Origin: Paragordius varius
Taxonomy: Eukaryota; Nematomorpha
Direction of reading: 5' to 3'
DNA: 64,000 bases
Assembly (NCBI GenBank): GCA_964247055.1
Contig: OZ176054.1
Location: 12,276,001-12,340,000, forward strand
Under the pieces are notes generated by a model, which saw only the letters and a list, made by a program, of their open reading frames with translations, searched no databases and had not been told where the DNA came from. Below are positions 11,187-22,332 of the stretch, piece by piece. The translations under genes and the position numbers were made by a program. How positions within the stretch are numbered: the stretch's first letter is position 1; each line of letters begins with the position of its first letter.

Positions 11187-11480
11187 TCAACGGTATTTTT
11201 ATTGTATATATATTGTATAATGATATATATATATATATATATATATATCTAAAATAATTAGGTCTAATGTATTCACATATATCAAGTTGTGATGTTTGCT
11301 TTTATACAATTAACTCAAGGTATAAAAAAGTCACACGTGATGGTATAATTATATAATAATACTACACACATAAGTTAAAAGGTTAATATAATAATATATA
11401 ACGAATGTTGTTTGTGTGGTTAATCTAATCGTGTAATAACAGGTCTATTCAAATTAGCCTGTCAGTTACACTCTAACATC
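11187..11480 (-). repeat. Probable single LTR of the gypsy fossil
   Basis: It starts just after the polypurine tract on the minus strand with TGTTAGAGTGTAACTGACAG and may end ...TTGACA near 11187. It contains a (TA)n run at 11220-11250. With no second LTR for comparison, the boundaries are inferred from the polypurine tract and the TG...CA convention. Confidence 0.4.
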
Positions 11481-14400
11481 ACTACCCCCTCCTAACGAAA
11501 GCGGTGAATTTCTGACGACTTCTTGTCGGGAACCTTCGTTCTTGTGTTTTCGCGGGGGAGTAGGTTGTCGCAGATTCCTGGGTATTATCATTATTTGGAC
11601 TTTCGGCTGTCGGAGTAATTGGTTCAATTTCGTCCTTTGAATTCATCGTGTTTGGTTGCGTTTCGGTGATTGTTCCATCATCGGGGGCAGTGGTTACATC
11701 CTTCTCACTTGTGTTGCAGTCAGTGGTAGGTTGTGGTTGTGGCTGGTGTACTATTTGGTCAGCGTGTTTCCTCACAATTTTGTCTCGGTCTTTGTCCCAT
11801 ACCTTGTATGAAAATAACCCTGTACGGTCCGTAATCTCTCCGGCGCGCCACCCTGGCCTTAATTTTTTAATCATTACCTGGTCATTAATGGCAAACTGCC
11901 GTGGGGGGCCGGGGCCTCTAGCAATCTCGCCCTACTATTTACCAGGTTAAGGGGGTATGGGGAGTACGCTTGAACATTAACTGGGCTGGGGTTTCTTTCG
12001 TTGTTGAGTGTATCGAATTTCTATACGCCCATAGGCTAGTGTTAAACGCTTCGTGGGTGGATATCGCATTATTTTTTTTGTATTTATTTTTTATTGTAAC
12101 TACTAACCTTTCTACCATCCCATTACTTTTAGGATGGTAGGAGGTAACCTTAATATGTTTCGCCCCTAACGTACTTAAGGTTGACGTGAAGTACTCATTA
12201 CTGAAATACGAGCGTTATCGCTAACGATTTCTCTTGAAAAGCCAAACCTTGCAAATGTTTCTTCTACTTTATGGATTATATTCGCTGCGGTTACCTTTTT
12301 TAGAATAAACCCTTCTGCCCATTTCGAGGCACTATCGATTATCAACAACCAATAAAAACCGTCTACCGGTCCGGCTATATCAATATGCAAACGCTCCCAC
12401 ACAGCAACATTATGATCCCACTGATACGTGGGATTCTGAGTAACATTCGGCCTACTACGTTGGCACGATTCGCATTGACTACTGTCTTTTACCAGGTCAT
12501 TTTCTAATTCTGGCCAATAACATGTAAATCTGGCCATCGCTTTCATGGTCTCTACGTTGTTATGCCCGCTGTGTAGGTATCTCACCACCTCTTTTTGGAG
12601 GGGCTTCGGAATTACTATCCGATCATTTAAACTTAATAAGCCATATTGATATGCCAACTCGTCTTTACGGTTTACAAACTTTCTAATTCTGGAGAACTCC
12701 AGTCATGGTTGTTAAACGCTTTAATTACTTTTTGTAATACTACATCTAATGCGGTTTCTTTTCGAATTTTATCTCTGCTTCTCCGCACGTTATGACAATT
12801 CAAAAAACTCAGATATCTGGTAACCGGATAATCTTCATCATATGCAACGATCTCGTCAATCGGCCATCTCGATAAATAATCATCTCTATTTTGAGCCCCC
12901 TTTTGGTGACTTATTTCGAAGTCATTTATAATATTAATCCATCTTAGTACTTTAGCATTATGTATCTCTTTTAAATTTCGATCTCTATTTATTAAATTTA
13001 CTAAGGGTAAATGGTCAGTTAATATTATAAATTTTCTACCATATACGAAACTATGAAACTTTCTTAACGCAAACAATATTGCCTTTAATTCCTTCTCAAT
13101 AGTGGAATAATTCCTTTCAGCGTTGCTACACTTTTGTGAGGCATACGCTATCGGTATTCTTTCACTATTAACTTCATGACTTAAGATACACCTGAATCCT
13201 AAATCTGACGCATCAGTTTTTAGTATCAATTTCCTATCGGATTATATGGTGTTTAAAAACAATTTTTCGCTTAACAAGTTCTTAGCTGCTAAGCTTTTCT
13301 CATGTTTCTCGGTCCAAGACCATCTTGTATTTTTACTAGTTAATTCATATGGACCGACTATCATTTGTAATTTTGGTATAAAGCGTTCATGAAACGTCAA
13401 AAAACCTAAAAAACTACGTAATAACTTTTTATCTAATGACCTTTTTAGTTCCTTAATTGCTTTGATTTTGCTTTCACATAGCTTTTACCCTTTTTCGATA
13501 TTTCAAACCCTAAATAGTTTACTGATTCTGCATCTATCATTTTTTTATCTTGTCTTAATTTAAATCCGGCCTTATCGAGACGACTTAATACGTTATTTAA
13601 ATTGTTGTTGTGCTCATTTTCCGTCCTACCAGTCACTGGGAGGTCATCTAAATATACGCAAGTTCCCGGACTATCAGCCAGCACCTGTTCTATCACTCGT
13701 TGGAAGATGATGGGTGCTGTGGCCAGTCCAAACGGCATGCGTTTGTATCTAAAAAAACCTTTATGTATTGAGATAGTTAACAATTCTTGACACTCCTCTG
13801 CCACTGGCATTTGGAGGTAAGCATCTTTTAAATATATTTTTGTGAATGTGATACCTTCACCTATTTTCGACACCAACTTATCAAACGTGGGGATTATATG
13901 GGAGATATCTTGCAACCACTTATTAATCGTTACCCGAAAATCACTGCATATTCTTAATTCGCCATTCGGTTTAAGTACATTAACCGTAGGCGTGGCCCAT
14001 GTCACAGGCGTAATGTTAGGATCAATCGGTTCTAAGATGCCTAATTTTTTTAGCCACATCAGCTCTTTCTCCACCTTTTCTCTTAATAGAAAAGGCACCC
14101 TGCGACATGGCCATACTTTCGGGATCGCATTCTCTGCAATGCGAATTTTTACAGGGTCCTTATAACACCCTAACTTATTTTCGAATAAATTTTTAAAATT
14201 TTCACAAATCTCATTTAATTTAAGATAATTAACTTTGACCTTTGGAATCTCAATCTGTATTTAGCCATCCAGTCCAGTCCACAGATCAGCGGAGCCATCT
14301 CCATCGTTTTGTTTAGGACACATATGTCCCCGACCATTTGTTTGCCATTTACCTGGACCTTAACACTTGCTGTCCCCATCATTGGCACTGTAGTGTTATT

Positions 14401-14960
14401 GTAAGATTTCACTGGTGGTGTCGGTCTCAGCTTGGATTTACCAATTTGCTCCCACGTTGCAAAGTTTATTACACTAATATCCGAACCGGTATCGTAGATA
14501 AAGTCTTTTAAACCGTTAATTACTAATGTTATCAGTAAGGGTGTTTGCGCATTACGATCTATCCTGACTTCCTTCAATAATTGCCTATTGAAGTTCGGTC
14601 TTTGTCTCTTGGCCACACACATCCTAGCAAATGGTTCAGCTTTCCGCATTTGTTGCAAGATCGTCTCTAGGCTGGACACTTGTTGGGTGGGTGTGTGGTG
14701 CCGCAATATATACATGTAGTAGAAGATTTTATTATTGTTTGTCGATTGGATTATTATGTTGTAACCGATTGATATTATTATTGCTGTTACTATATAGTCG
14801 CTATTGTTATTACTATTATTGTTATTCCGTAATCCAGCCCTAGCAGCCTCATGTGCTAGTGCGATATCTACACTTAAAAAGCAGCGCATTCCGCATTCGA
14901 TATTACGGGCATTCATAAATAATTTTTCGATTAGACATAAGACTGTAAAATACAAAAATT
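11187..14960 (-). mobile_element. Ty3/gypsy LTR retrotransposon fossil (5'-truncated)
   Basis: The pol order runs along the minus strand: aspartic protease near 14600-14215 (DTGSD), reverse transcriptase near 14098-13445, RNase H near 13229-12672, integrase with zinc-binding and core regions near 12657-12100, and a C-terminal tail to 11482. This protease-RT-RNaseH-integrase order is diagnostic of Ty3/gypsy. A purine-rich tract (AGGAGGGGGTAG) precedes a probable single LTR at 11187-11480. No gag and no second LTR are seen. The element is broken, with several interruptions. It sits among hAT ends. Confidence 0.85.
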
Positions 14961-14989
14961 TAACATTTTAATTCGTTACCAATATATCA

Positions 14990-15109
14990 GAATTGCGTAA
15001 GAAATATGAATATTATTAAGTTTTAAAATGCATATTTTTGCATATGGATTTACAAAGTTTTCGCGGGCCGCACAAAGAAACTCGGAGGGCTGCTTTTGGC
15101 CACCCTTGG
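14990..15109. mobile_element. Terminal part of a hAT-type element
   Basis: The complement of CCAAGGGTGGCCAAAAGCAG, preceded by GCGGGCCGCACAAAGAAAC, is a typical hAT terminus. It could pair with the CAGGGGTGTCC end at 10725, which would make the gypsy fossil a nested insertion, but no matching 8-bp duplication flanks the pair. Confidence 0.4.
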
Positions 15110-15466
15110 ACCAAATGATAAATATTATATAAATTAAAATAAAATTTATGTTTAAGATCCAATGAGTGTTAAATGACCTTTGAGATAAAATGGTATATTT
15201 TTGTAATTTTTATTATTTGATCCGTGACTATAGATTGCCAATAATATTAGTGTGAACCATCGATAAAATAAAAATATTATCTTAAAAACATCTCAAATTC
15301 CAAAAATATAACTTTTAAAGAATAAGTCAGTATGTGCACTGGAATATAATTGGAAAAACTGTCATTCAATAATTGTGTTTTTATAAAAAATAATATCCTA
15401 ATATTACGCTGATAATGGTTAAACGTTATTTTTACTTATTTTGATATTTATCATCAAAAATAAAAC

Positions 15467-15640
15467 CGTTTATATTGACTGGGAAAACGTTTTTATTGAT
15501 TGGGAAAATGTTTTTATTGCCTGGGAAAATGTTTTGATTGACTGGGAAAACGTTTCGATTGACTGGGAAAACGTTTCGATTGATTGGGAAAATGTTTCGA
15601 TTGACTGGGAAAACGTTTATTTTGACTGGGAAATGGTATA
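15467..15640. repeat. 21-bp minisatellite, 8 units
   Basis: Eight copies of a 21-bp unit (consensus GGGAAAACGTTTCGATTGACT) follow one another with exact spacing; the GGG anchors fall at 15481, 15502, 15523, 15544, 15565, 15586, 15607 and 15628. Because 21 is a multiple of three, the array is open on both strands (heptads IDWENVS on plus, FPVNRNV on minus). This alone explains the two overlapping 75-codon frames. Confidence 0.9.
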
Positions 15641-16751
15641 TTATACATTCAGTAATCATATCAGTTTATGATTCTTTTTTTGGTGATTAGTTGTCTGAAA
15701 ACATTCATATTTGAAATTATCTGTCAAAACCAAGATTCGTTTTTCCATTTGCTAAAATTTTTTTTATTTTTATGTCATAATATATCATGTATTTAATATT
15801 GATATCGCGCAAATTCCGCCAACGTTTATTTTATGCAAACCGGCCCATTGACATCCAAATATTTGAGACTTTGTTAACAAATTTATATTTTAATAAGTTT
15901 TCTTTTTGAAACATAGTTTGTAATTTATTTTTTTACAATAAAGCAGTAGATTTTTCCCAAATTATACAATATGCGCTTGTTTTTCTATGTTTAATATGGA
16001 AAAATTACCTCCAACTTTCAAAAAGCACCAAATCCAAATGCATTATGGGAATCCTGATGCACTCTGTACTTTGCTTTAAAATGAAATTTTTCATAATATA
16101 ACATAGCTTAATATTAATTCAACCAATTGTGAAAAGTAATATATAAATAACTACCTTTACCAGCGCATGTTTTAGCATGATATTAGTAATTTAAGTTCTT
16201 AACCCAGTACTGACAAAATTATTTCAATCATATTCATCGTGAATAAATTAATTAGAAATTATTCATAACACACTGAGTAGAAATAAAACTTGTTGTTACG
16301 ATCTTGATAAATCTTGTTATGTATTTACAGTCCTTTTTAATCAAATATTCGATTCCTTTCATTTTTAAAATACATTCGATTGACCACCGTTCTATTTCAT
16401 TTTTAGCTAGTGAGAAACCTAGATCGGAAGAATATAATATATCAATAACGATACGTCAAAATTAAATTTTAAATTATTTATCACCATCAAAAATGGAGTT
16501 AGGTTAGTGATTAAATGAGTAAGCCTTAAAGCCAACACACCATAAAATCCTAATACCATAGTCTGCCAAAAATTTTACAGTATATGTTTTGTGTACATTC
16601 TGTAATGTTAAAAGACAAATATACCTAATACCAATTAAAAATAATTTGTATATATATATCATTTACATTTATTTAAAAATAATTAACATTAGTATATAAT
16701 CTTAAAACGTTCGCGAATAGCATAAACATAAATGTGTCATTGTTCTAAAAG
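15641..16751. other. AT-rich DNA with transposon-end-like fragments
   Basis: Near 16530-16620 a short stretch (ACACCATAAAATCCTAATAC ... CAGTATATGTTTTGTG) resembles the end of the Tc1-like repeat inside the gene introns at 39.8 and 55.7 kb. No gene was recognised. A polyadenylation-like AATAAA on the minus strand near 16668 fits the 3' end of the neighbouring candidate gene. Confidence 0.3.
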
Positions 16752-17102
16752 CTAGGAATGAGTTACATTAGGATCAGTGCACTTTATAGGCTGTATGGAG
16801 TTTGGCTTTTGACTTGTGTGGTGGCCCAAGTCAAAAACCTTTGGTAACGTTAAAATGAGTTGATTTTCTCTCTCATATCTGCAAATCCAAATAATTTGAA
16901 ACGAGTTAATTTTATATATTCTTCCTATTGTGTGGTATATTGCTTTGTGAGAATAAAATTGAGAATTGTAAGAATCAAAGCATACTGTGAAGCAATTTCA
17001 ATCTGGCGACATTGAAAATGCCCACGTGATTGGACTTATGGTAACAAAATTTATCTCGCTACCAAATAATACAATGTTGATCAGGCGAATTATGTGTGAC
17101 AT
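16752..17102 (-). CDS. Candidate two-exon small secreted protein, about 90 aa
   Basis: Exon 1 (17102-17063) starts with ATG and encodes MSHIIRLINIVLF, ending in a phase-1 donor G|GTAGCG. Exon 2 (16984-16752) follows an acceptor TTGCTTCACAG and is open for 76 codons to TAG, with ordinary composition (CFDSYNSQFYSHKAIYHTIG near its start, CTDPNVTHS at its end). The spliced N-terminus looks like a signal peptide (hydrophobic INIVLFVCF), so the product would be secreted; NVT is a potential glycosylation site. The intron is 78 nt, GT-AG and phase 1, like those of the 442-444 aa secreted genes in this window. AATAAA lies about 85 nt beyond the stop. I do not recognise the protein. An opposite-strand frame starting at 16757 overlaps but is shorter. 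Confidence 0.4.
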
Positions 17103-18485
17103 TTTCAATGGTGGTGTTTGAAAATGCAAACATAATTAACCTTTTGTTTAGAATTTTTTGGTCCTTGCTCCAGAATTGCGGAATATTCAATGATTAAAAT
17201 ATTTTTCATTCCATTAACCACGGTTTTAGTTGATTTAAATATATGCCAATCACAAATAGAAGAAATACTGTTAACTCGTTTCAATTGATCAAATGTCTGA
17301 ATTAAATATCAGATAAAGAATGCAGAAGTATTTTCCTTTTTGAGTTTTCTTGATTACAAAAAACGTAAAATCAAATATTTCGAATATTTGGCGGCTATTT
17401 AATTTATTTTAATTTACGCTTTTAAATAATCAAGAAATCAAGGAATATGAATTTCATTACTGAAGTCAGTTAATGCTTCTTCCGTTTTAATCCATGTTTG
17501 CTTTTCATTTAAATAATCATTAATATAAAATTCATCCCAATTATAAATTTAACATTTTTATTTAAAAAGTAGAACAAATATTCTATTTTAACGTATTTTA
17601 GAATTGTTTACATATACGGTGTGTGGACAAAAAAAATATGTTTATAAACATATATAAAGTTTTTCTAATTTTTATCTAATGGCCAAAATCAAAAATCGCA
17701 TTGTTCTAGCACATTAGGTCAAACAATTATTATAATGCTTAATTTAAAAATTAATTAAAGTTTAAAACTCTTTAAGAACTACTTGCCAAATTCACAAGGT
17801 AAAAAATTGGAGTAAAATTTAACCAAATATTTTGGTATCGCGTCTTTTGTGGTCACTTGCATCTGTTTCAATTAAACAACTAAATTTTCATCTTATACCT
17901 ATTATTAATATCTATTGATATGATGGTGTAATGGCAGTTATTGGAAAATAAAAATTTAGTATTAACTGATTCGGAAACTTTATTTAATTATAAGGAAATG
18001 AGATTGGGTTAGTATAATGGCGATCGACCTAGAAGAAATGGTATGACCAATTCTTAGATTTTGGCTTAAAAAATAGTTTAAAAAATTATATCAAGCGATA
18101 ATTTATATTTCTTTTTAATCGAAATACTAAATAAAAAATATGGAATACTGATGTATTGTTTCTGCGATACTTTTGTTCATGTACTCATTATAGTACCTTA
18201 GATATATGTTAAATGTGCTGATTTATGCCAAGCCATAAGCCTCTAATCGAAAATATTGAAATTCAAATATATATTTAATAACCATACAGATCTTTTTATA
18301 GGGTTTTAAATGAAACGTTTTTAAAACTTAAATATGCTAAAACCATAAAAATATCGTTTTGTAATAATTCTCTTCTCTAAAACCATGTGAGAGTTTCAAA
18401 ATACGCCACTTATGTCTAAGTTAAAAGTAAAAATTTTGAAAGTTATTAGGATAAATTATGACCAAGAGAGCGATACAAGGTTTAA
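17103..18485. other. AT-rich DNA, nothing firmly recognised
   Basis: A mariner-like motif (GGTGTGTGGACAAAAAAAAT) occurs near 17620, but no partner end was found. No supported gene is seen. Confidence 0.3.
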
Positions 18486-18489
18486 GACT

Positions 18490-18900
18490 TTTTTGAGAGA
18501 TTGATCTTGCGATTAATACACTGTGTGCAAAAAAGAGGGTTAATTTAACAAAAAAATTTTCATGAGATAGCTTATGGCCAGCGAAATCATTTGCCGTAAA
18601 AATTTAAATTTGTTGACGACCTAATTTTTGAAATAATAAGAGAAAATCGAAATCGGGCAAAAAGTGAAAATTATTGATAATTAAGGATAATTAAAGAATA
18701 ATGATAAAAATTAAGATATTATGGTTTTTTATCCTTTAGGAGATATTTCCATATAAATAGCCAAAAATCATATAGTAGGTTTTTATAAAATAGTACATAA
18801 AATGGAGTTTTTCTTTTAATATAACTAAAAGACATTTTTTATTTCAAGCTAAACTCACAAAAATTATAAAATTCATTTATTATACTTATATATTAAAAAT
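18490..18900. repeat. Inverted repeat partner of 26130-26580
   Basis: About 400 bp matches, in reverse complement and with much divergence, the sequence at 26130-26580 (shared blocks include TTCATGA.ATAGCTTATG and CAAAAAGTGAAAATTA). The two copies bracket the 7-kb retrotransposed block, so they may be an older foldback structure or two copies of a dispersed repeat. Confidence 0.45.
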
Positions 18901-19606
18901 CTAAAAAAATTGTTTTTTATCTTTTGATTTTTTATAATCTGGTTTATAAGTATATAAAAAATCTATAGTTTAATTTTACAATCTTACATGATTGCAAATC
19001 ATCAACTATATAATATATACGCATAAATTTTAAAGTAGTGGAATATCAATTACAAATCTCTGTAAAATTTGTTTTAACATAACTTAATATTTTTACTGGT
19101 ATACACTACTTGTGATTTTTATTTATTAAATAATTCCCGCTCATGTAAGATTCCAAAATAAGAGAGTAATTTTTTATATTAACTAAATGGATGGATGGAT
19201 GAATCTCTGTTGTCAAGGGGTCCCTTGGCATCCCGTCGTGACGGGGTTTAGGTGTTTGATCATTGCATTGAAGTATTTTTTGTTTAACCAGTCCCCGGCT
19301 TTTATGTTTTTTGACTGTAGGTCTTGGGTAATGTTTTTGTCCCATGTTATTGCTGGACGACCAACTCTGTTTTGTTTGTTTGGCTTAAGGTTTGTTATAT
19401 TTTTAATCCAATTATCGTTATCTAATCTTTGAATGTGACCGTAATAGCCAAGTCTACGGATTTGAATATATTTTGAGATTGGTAGGATTTGTTTATCATA
19501 AGAAATTGTTTGCTTAAATGTATTTATCATTCTTTGTTCCATATTATCCAGCATATTTTCCTGTGTTTTACTTATTTGCCATGTTTCGCAAGCATAAGTT
19601 ATAGTG

Positions 19607-22332
19607 CAGGGGTGGCCAACGAGGTGACCGCGGTCACTTTCGTGACCGCGACAACTCAAAAAGTGACCGCCTGAAAATATTTTTTTTTAAAAAATTTTAT
19701 TGATTTTTTTCGGATAGTTGGCTACTTCTGAGCGAATTTAAATTTAAAATACAAAAAAATACGGTTTAAATTAAAAAAAAACGTCTAAGAAAAGGGTGTA
19801 AAAAATTATTTTATTAATTATAATTCATATGTTTTGGAGAATTTGCATTAAAACTTAAAATCAGTCATTTCCCTTGAATATATCAAAACTTTGAGCAAAG
19901 CTTATTCATAAATCAGAAGCATAATCGTGAAGTTAGATTTGATTTGATACACCAAAAGTAGGTTTTTAAAACTTATATTTTAGAATGAGCCAAAAAAAGT
20001 TGTACAGATACAAGAAAGATTGGGAGCATGAATACTTTTTTATTATGATAAATGAAACATGCACCTGTCTAATGTGCAATAGTACTGTTGCTTTGCCGAA
20101 AAAGTCAAATATTGAAAGACATTATAGATCTCTGCATCCACATTACTCCAAAAACTACCCCTTACAAACTCAAGAACGCAACATTAAAGTAAAGGAATTA
20201 AAAGAACAATTATCCGCCTCACAAAATAGCATACTTAAATACAACAAAGACTATAAAAATGCTACGATTGCTTCATTCAAGGTAGCGGAAATACTCATTC
20301 GGAACAATAAGCCATTCCAAGATGGTGAAATATTTAAATAAGCCTTTATTAGCGCTTGTGATATTTTATTTGAAAATTTTGATAACAAAAATAATATTAT
20401 GACAGCTATTAAAAGCATAAGCTTATCGAGAAATACCGTTATGCGCAGGGCTGAAGATATTAGTAATAATCTTGATGAAATTTTACATGAAAATATTAAT
20501 AACTGTATTTTTTTTCCTTGCAACTCGATGAGTCCACCGATTATGTTGAAATCGCCCAATTATGCATTTTTATTCGTATGATATTTAGTGATTTATCTGC
20601 AAAGGAGGAATTATTAACTATAATACCTCTCCACGAACGAACCAGAGGGCAGGATATTTTTGATTCTTTTTATAAATTTATCACAGATACGAAACTTCCC
20701 ATCGTAAAACTCGCTAACTACTGATGGAGCTCCAGCTATGATTGGCGTTAACAACGGCTTTATCGGTTTATGTAAAAATCACAGTGCATTTCCCAAGTTC
20801 ATTGATTACCATTGTATAATCCATAATCAAGTTTTATGTTCAAAAGTTTTAAAATACCATCATGTAATGAACCCCTGTTTTAAAATTGTTAACGCCATTC
20901 GAACAAAAAGCTTGTCCCGCCGCCAATTTCGAATTTTGTTAAATGAGTGCGGCGTGGAATATGGAGAACTTTTATTACATACTGATGTAAGGTGGTTGAG
21001 TCGTGCCGCATTTTTAATTAGATTTAGGCAACTTTTACCACAAATAGAAATTTTTTTAGAGAATTCTAAATTTTCATACCCTGAATTGAAAGATCAAGAT
21101 TGGCTGCTTGATCTTGCATTTTTATGCGATATCACGGAAAAATTGCATAAATTAAACATCCAATTACAAGGAAAAGATAAAACAATAATGGATATGATGG
21201 GTGCTTTAAAATCTTTTAAGGAAACACTAACAGTAGTAGAAACACAATTAAAAAACCGAGATTTAAAACATTTTTTTAATCTGGCAGCGGTGTCTGAAAA
21301 AATAGAGAATCTCTCTTTTGAAAAATATGCAGATGATATTGGTCTGCTTATTAATGATTTTGAAAAACGATTTTCATCTATAAATAAACTTGAAGACATC
21401 GCTATTTTTTTATCATGCCCATTTAATAATAATAATAATGTTGAATATATTGCTCAAAAACTCAGCCACTTTCTTGGTGTACCAAATTTTAACAGAGTTG
21501 GAAGAGGAATTAATAAATGTTAAATGCGATATCCATCTAAAATCATTAGGATCAGATATATATAAATTTATAAAGATAAATACCCCCATATTTGGAAAAC
21601 CGCTGCATTATTCAATTCTTTTTTTGGATCAACATATTTATGTGAATCGGCTTTTTCAATTATGAATGCTATCAAAACTAAACAGAGGTCACAATTAACT
21701 AATAAATTTAGAATCATGTTTAAGAATTGCTTTGACTTCATTTGAACCTAATTTAGATAAACTTTCTGAATTTTTTCGCAGTCGGGCGTTTTAAATATTT
21801 TTTTCTTTATTAAATATGGATGTTTATCGAGTTGTATTTTCGCTTAGGAAAAAGCCGATTGACTAAAAAATATGTGGATAGAATTAAAACTGATACAATT
21901 TTAATGTACTCTTATTTATGTTCAAATTATGGTTCTAAATTGGAATGCTATTTTTTATTTCTTTTATTTTTTGTATCATAATGTATTCTCCCCTGTTATT
22001 TCAAATGCATTGTTTAAATTTTTATATTGTAAAATTTCATATAATAGAATAATAAATAAATATTTTGAAGTGTTTTATGTTGGTTAAAAAATTAAGGTAG
22101 TTAATAACCCGTTGTCTTTTAATTAAAATTATTTTTGTATTTGGTTGATAGATAAAAAAATTACAATTTTAAAATGGTTTAAACAAGTCACTCTAATCTG
22201 TAAAGCAGGTATATACATCATTTAAAGTGTTGATTGAGTTTTTTTGATAAATATTTCTGGGTGACCGCGAACTCTTTTTTTAACAAAAAAGCCAAAAAAA
22301 AGGTCGCGACAAAAAAAGTGTGGCCACCCCTG
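19607..22332 (+). mobile_element. hAT transposon, GTF2IRD2/ZMYM-like, inserted in the LINE
   Basis: A perfect 8-bp target duplication TTATAGTG (19599-19606 and 22333-22340) and terminal repeats CAGGGGTGGCCAACG / TGTGGCCACCCCTG define the element precisely. It splits the LINE C-terminal coding region between VRPTIT and YACETW. Its single gene is broken only a few times, so the insertion is fairly recent compared with the other hATs here. GTGACCGCGG-rich sub-terminal sequence is present at both ends. Confidence 0.92.
19985..21794 (+). pseudogene. hAT transposase, GTF2IRD2-like
   Basis: The N-terminus (19985-20341) holds a BED-like zinc finger: CTCLMCN, then IERHYRSLHPHY. A TAA at about 20339 interrupts it. 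The second part (20518-20736) has LDESTD and reaches LTTDGAPAMIG, the catalytic-core signature. The long third part (20738-21523) contains YHCIIHNQVLCSKVL and HTDVRWLSR, standard for this family. The C-terminal dimerisation block (YLCESAFSIMNAIKTKQRSQ ... LRIALTSFEPNLDKLSEFF) ends at 21794. One stop and about three frame changes disrupt an otherwise complete gene of roughly 600 codons. The N-terminal start at ATG 19985 fits the family. Confidence 0.88.

Noticed and set aside
10725-15109. A single hAT enclosing the gypsy fossil
   Set aside because: The two hAT-like ends lack a matching 8-bp duplication, so they may belong to different elements.
15432-15671. Overlapping 75-codon frames on both strands as genes
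   Set aside because: They are a by-product of a 21-bp tandem repeat whose period is a multiple of three.
16757-16843. Plus-strand signal-peptide-like exon (MSYIRISALYRLYG)
   Set aside because: It overlaps the longer minus-strand exon, which has better splice, phase and polyadenylation support.
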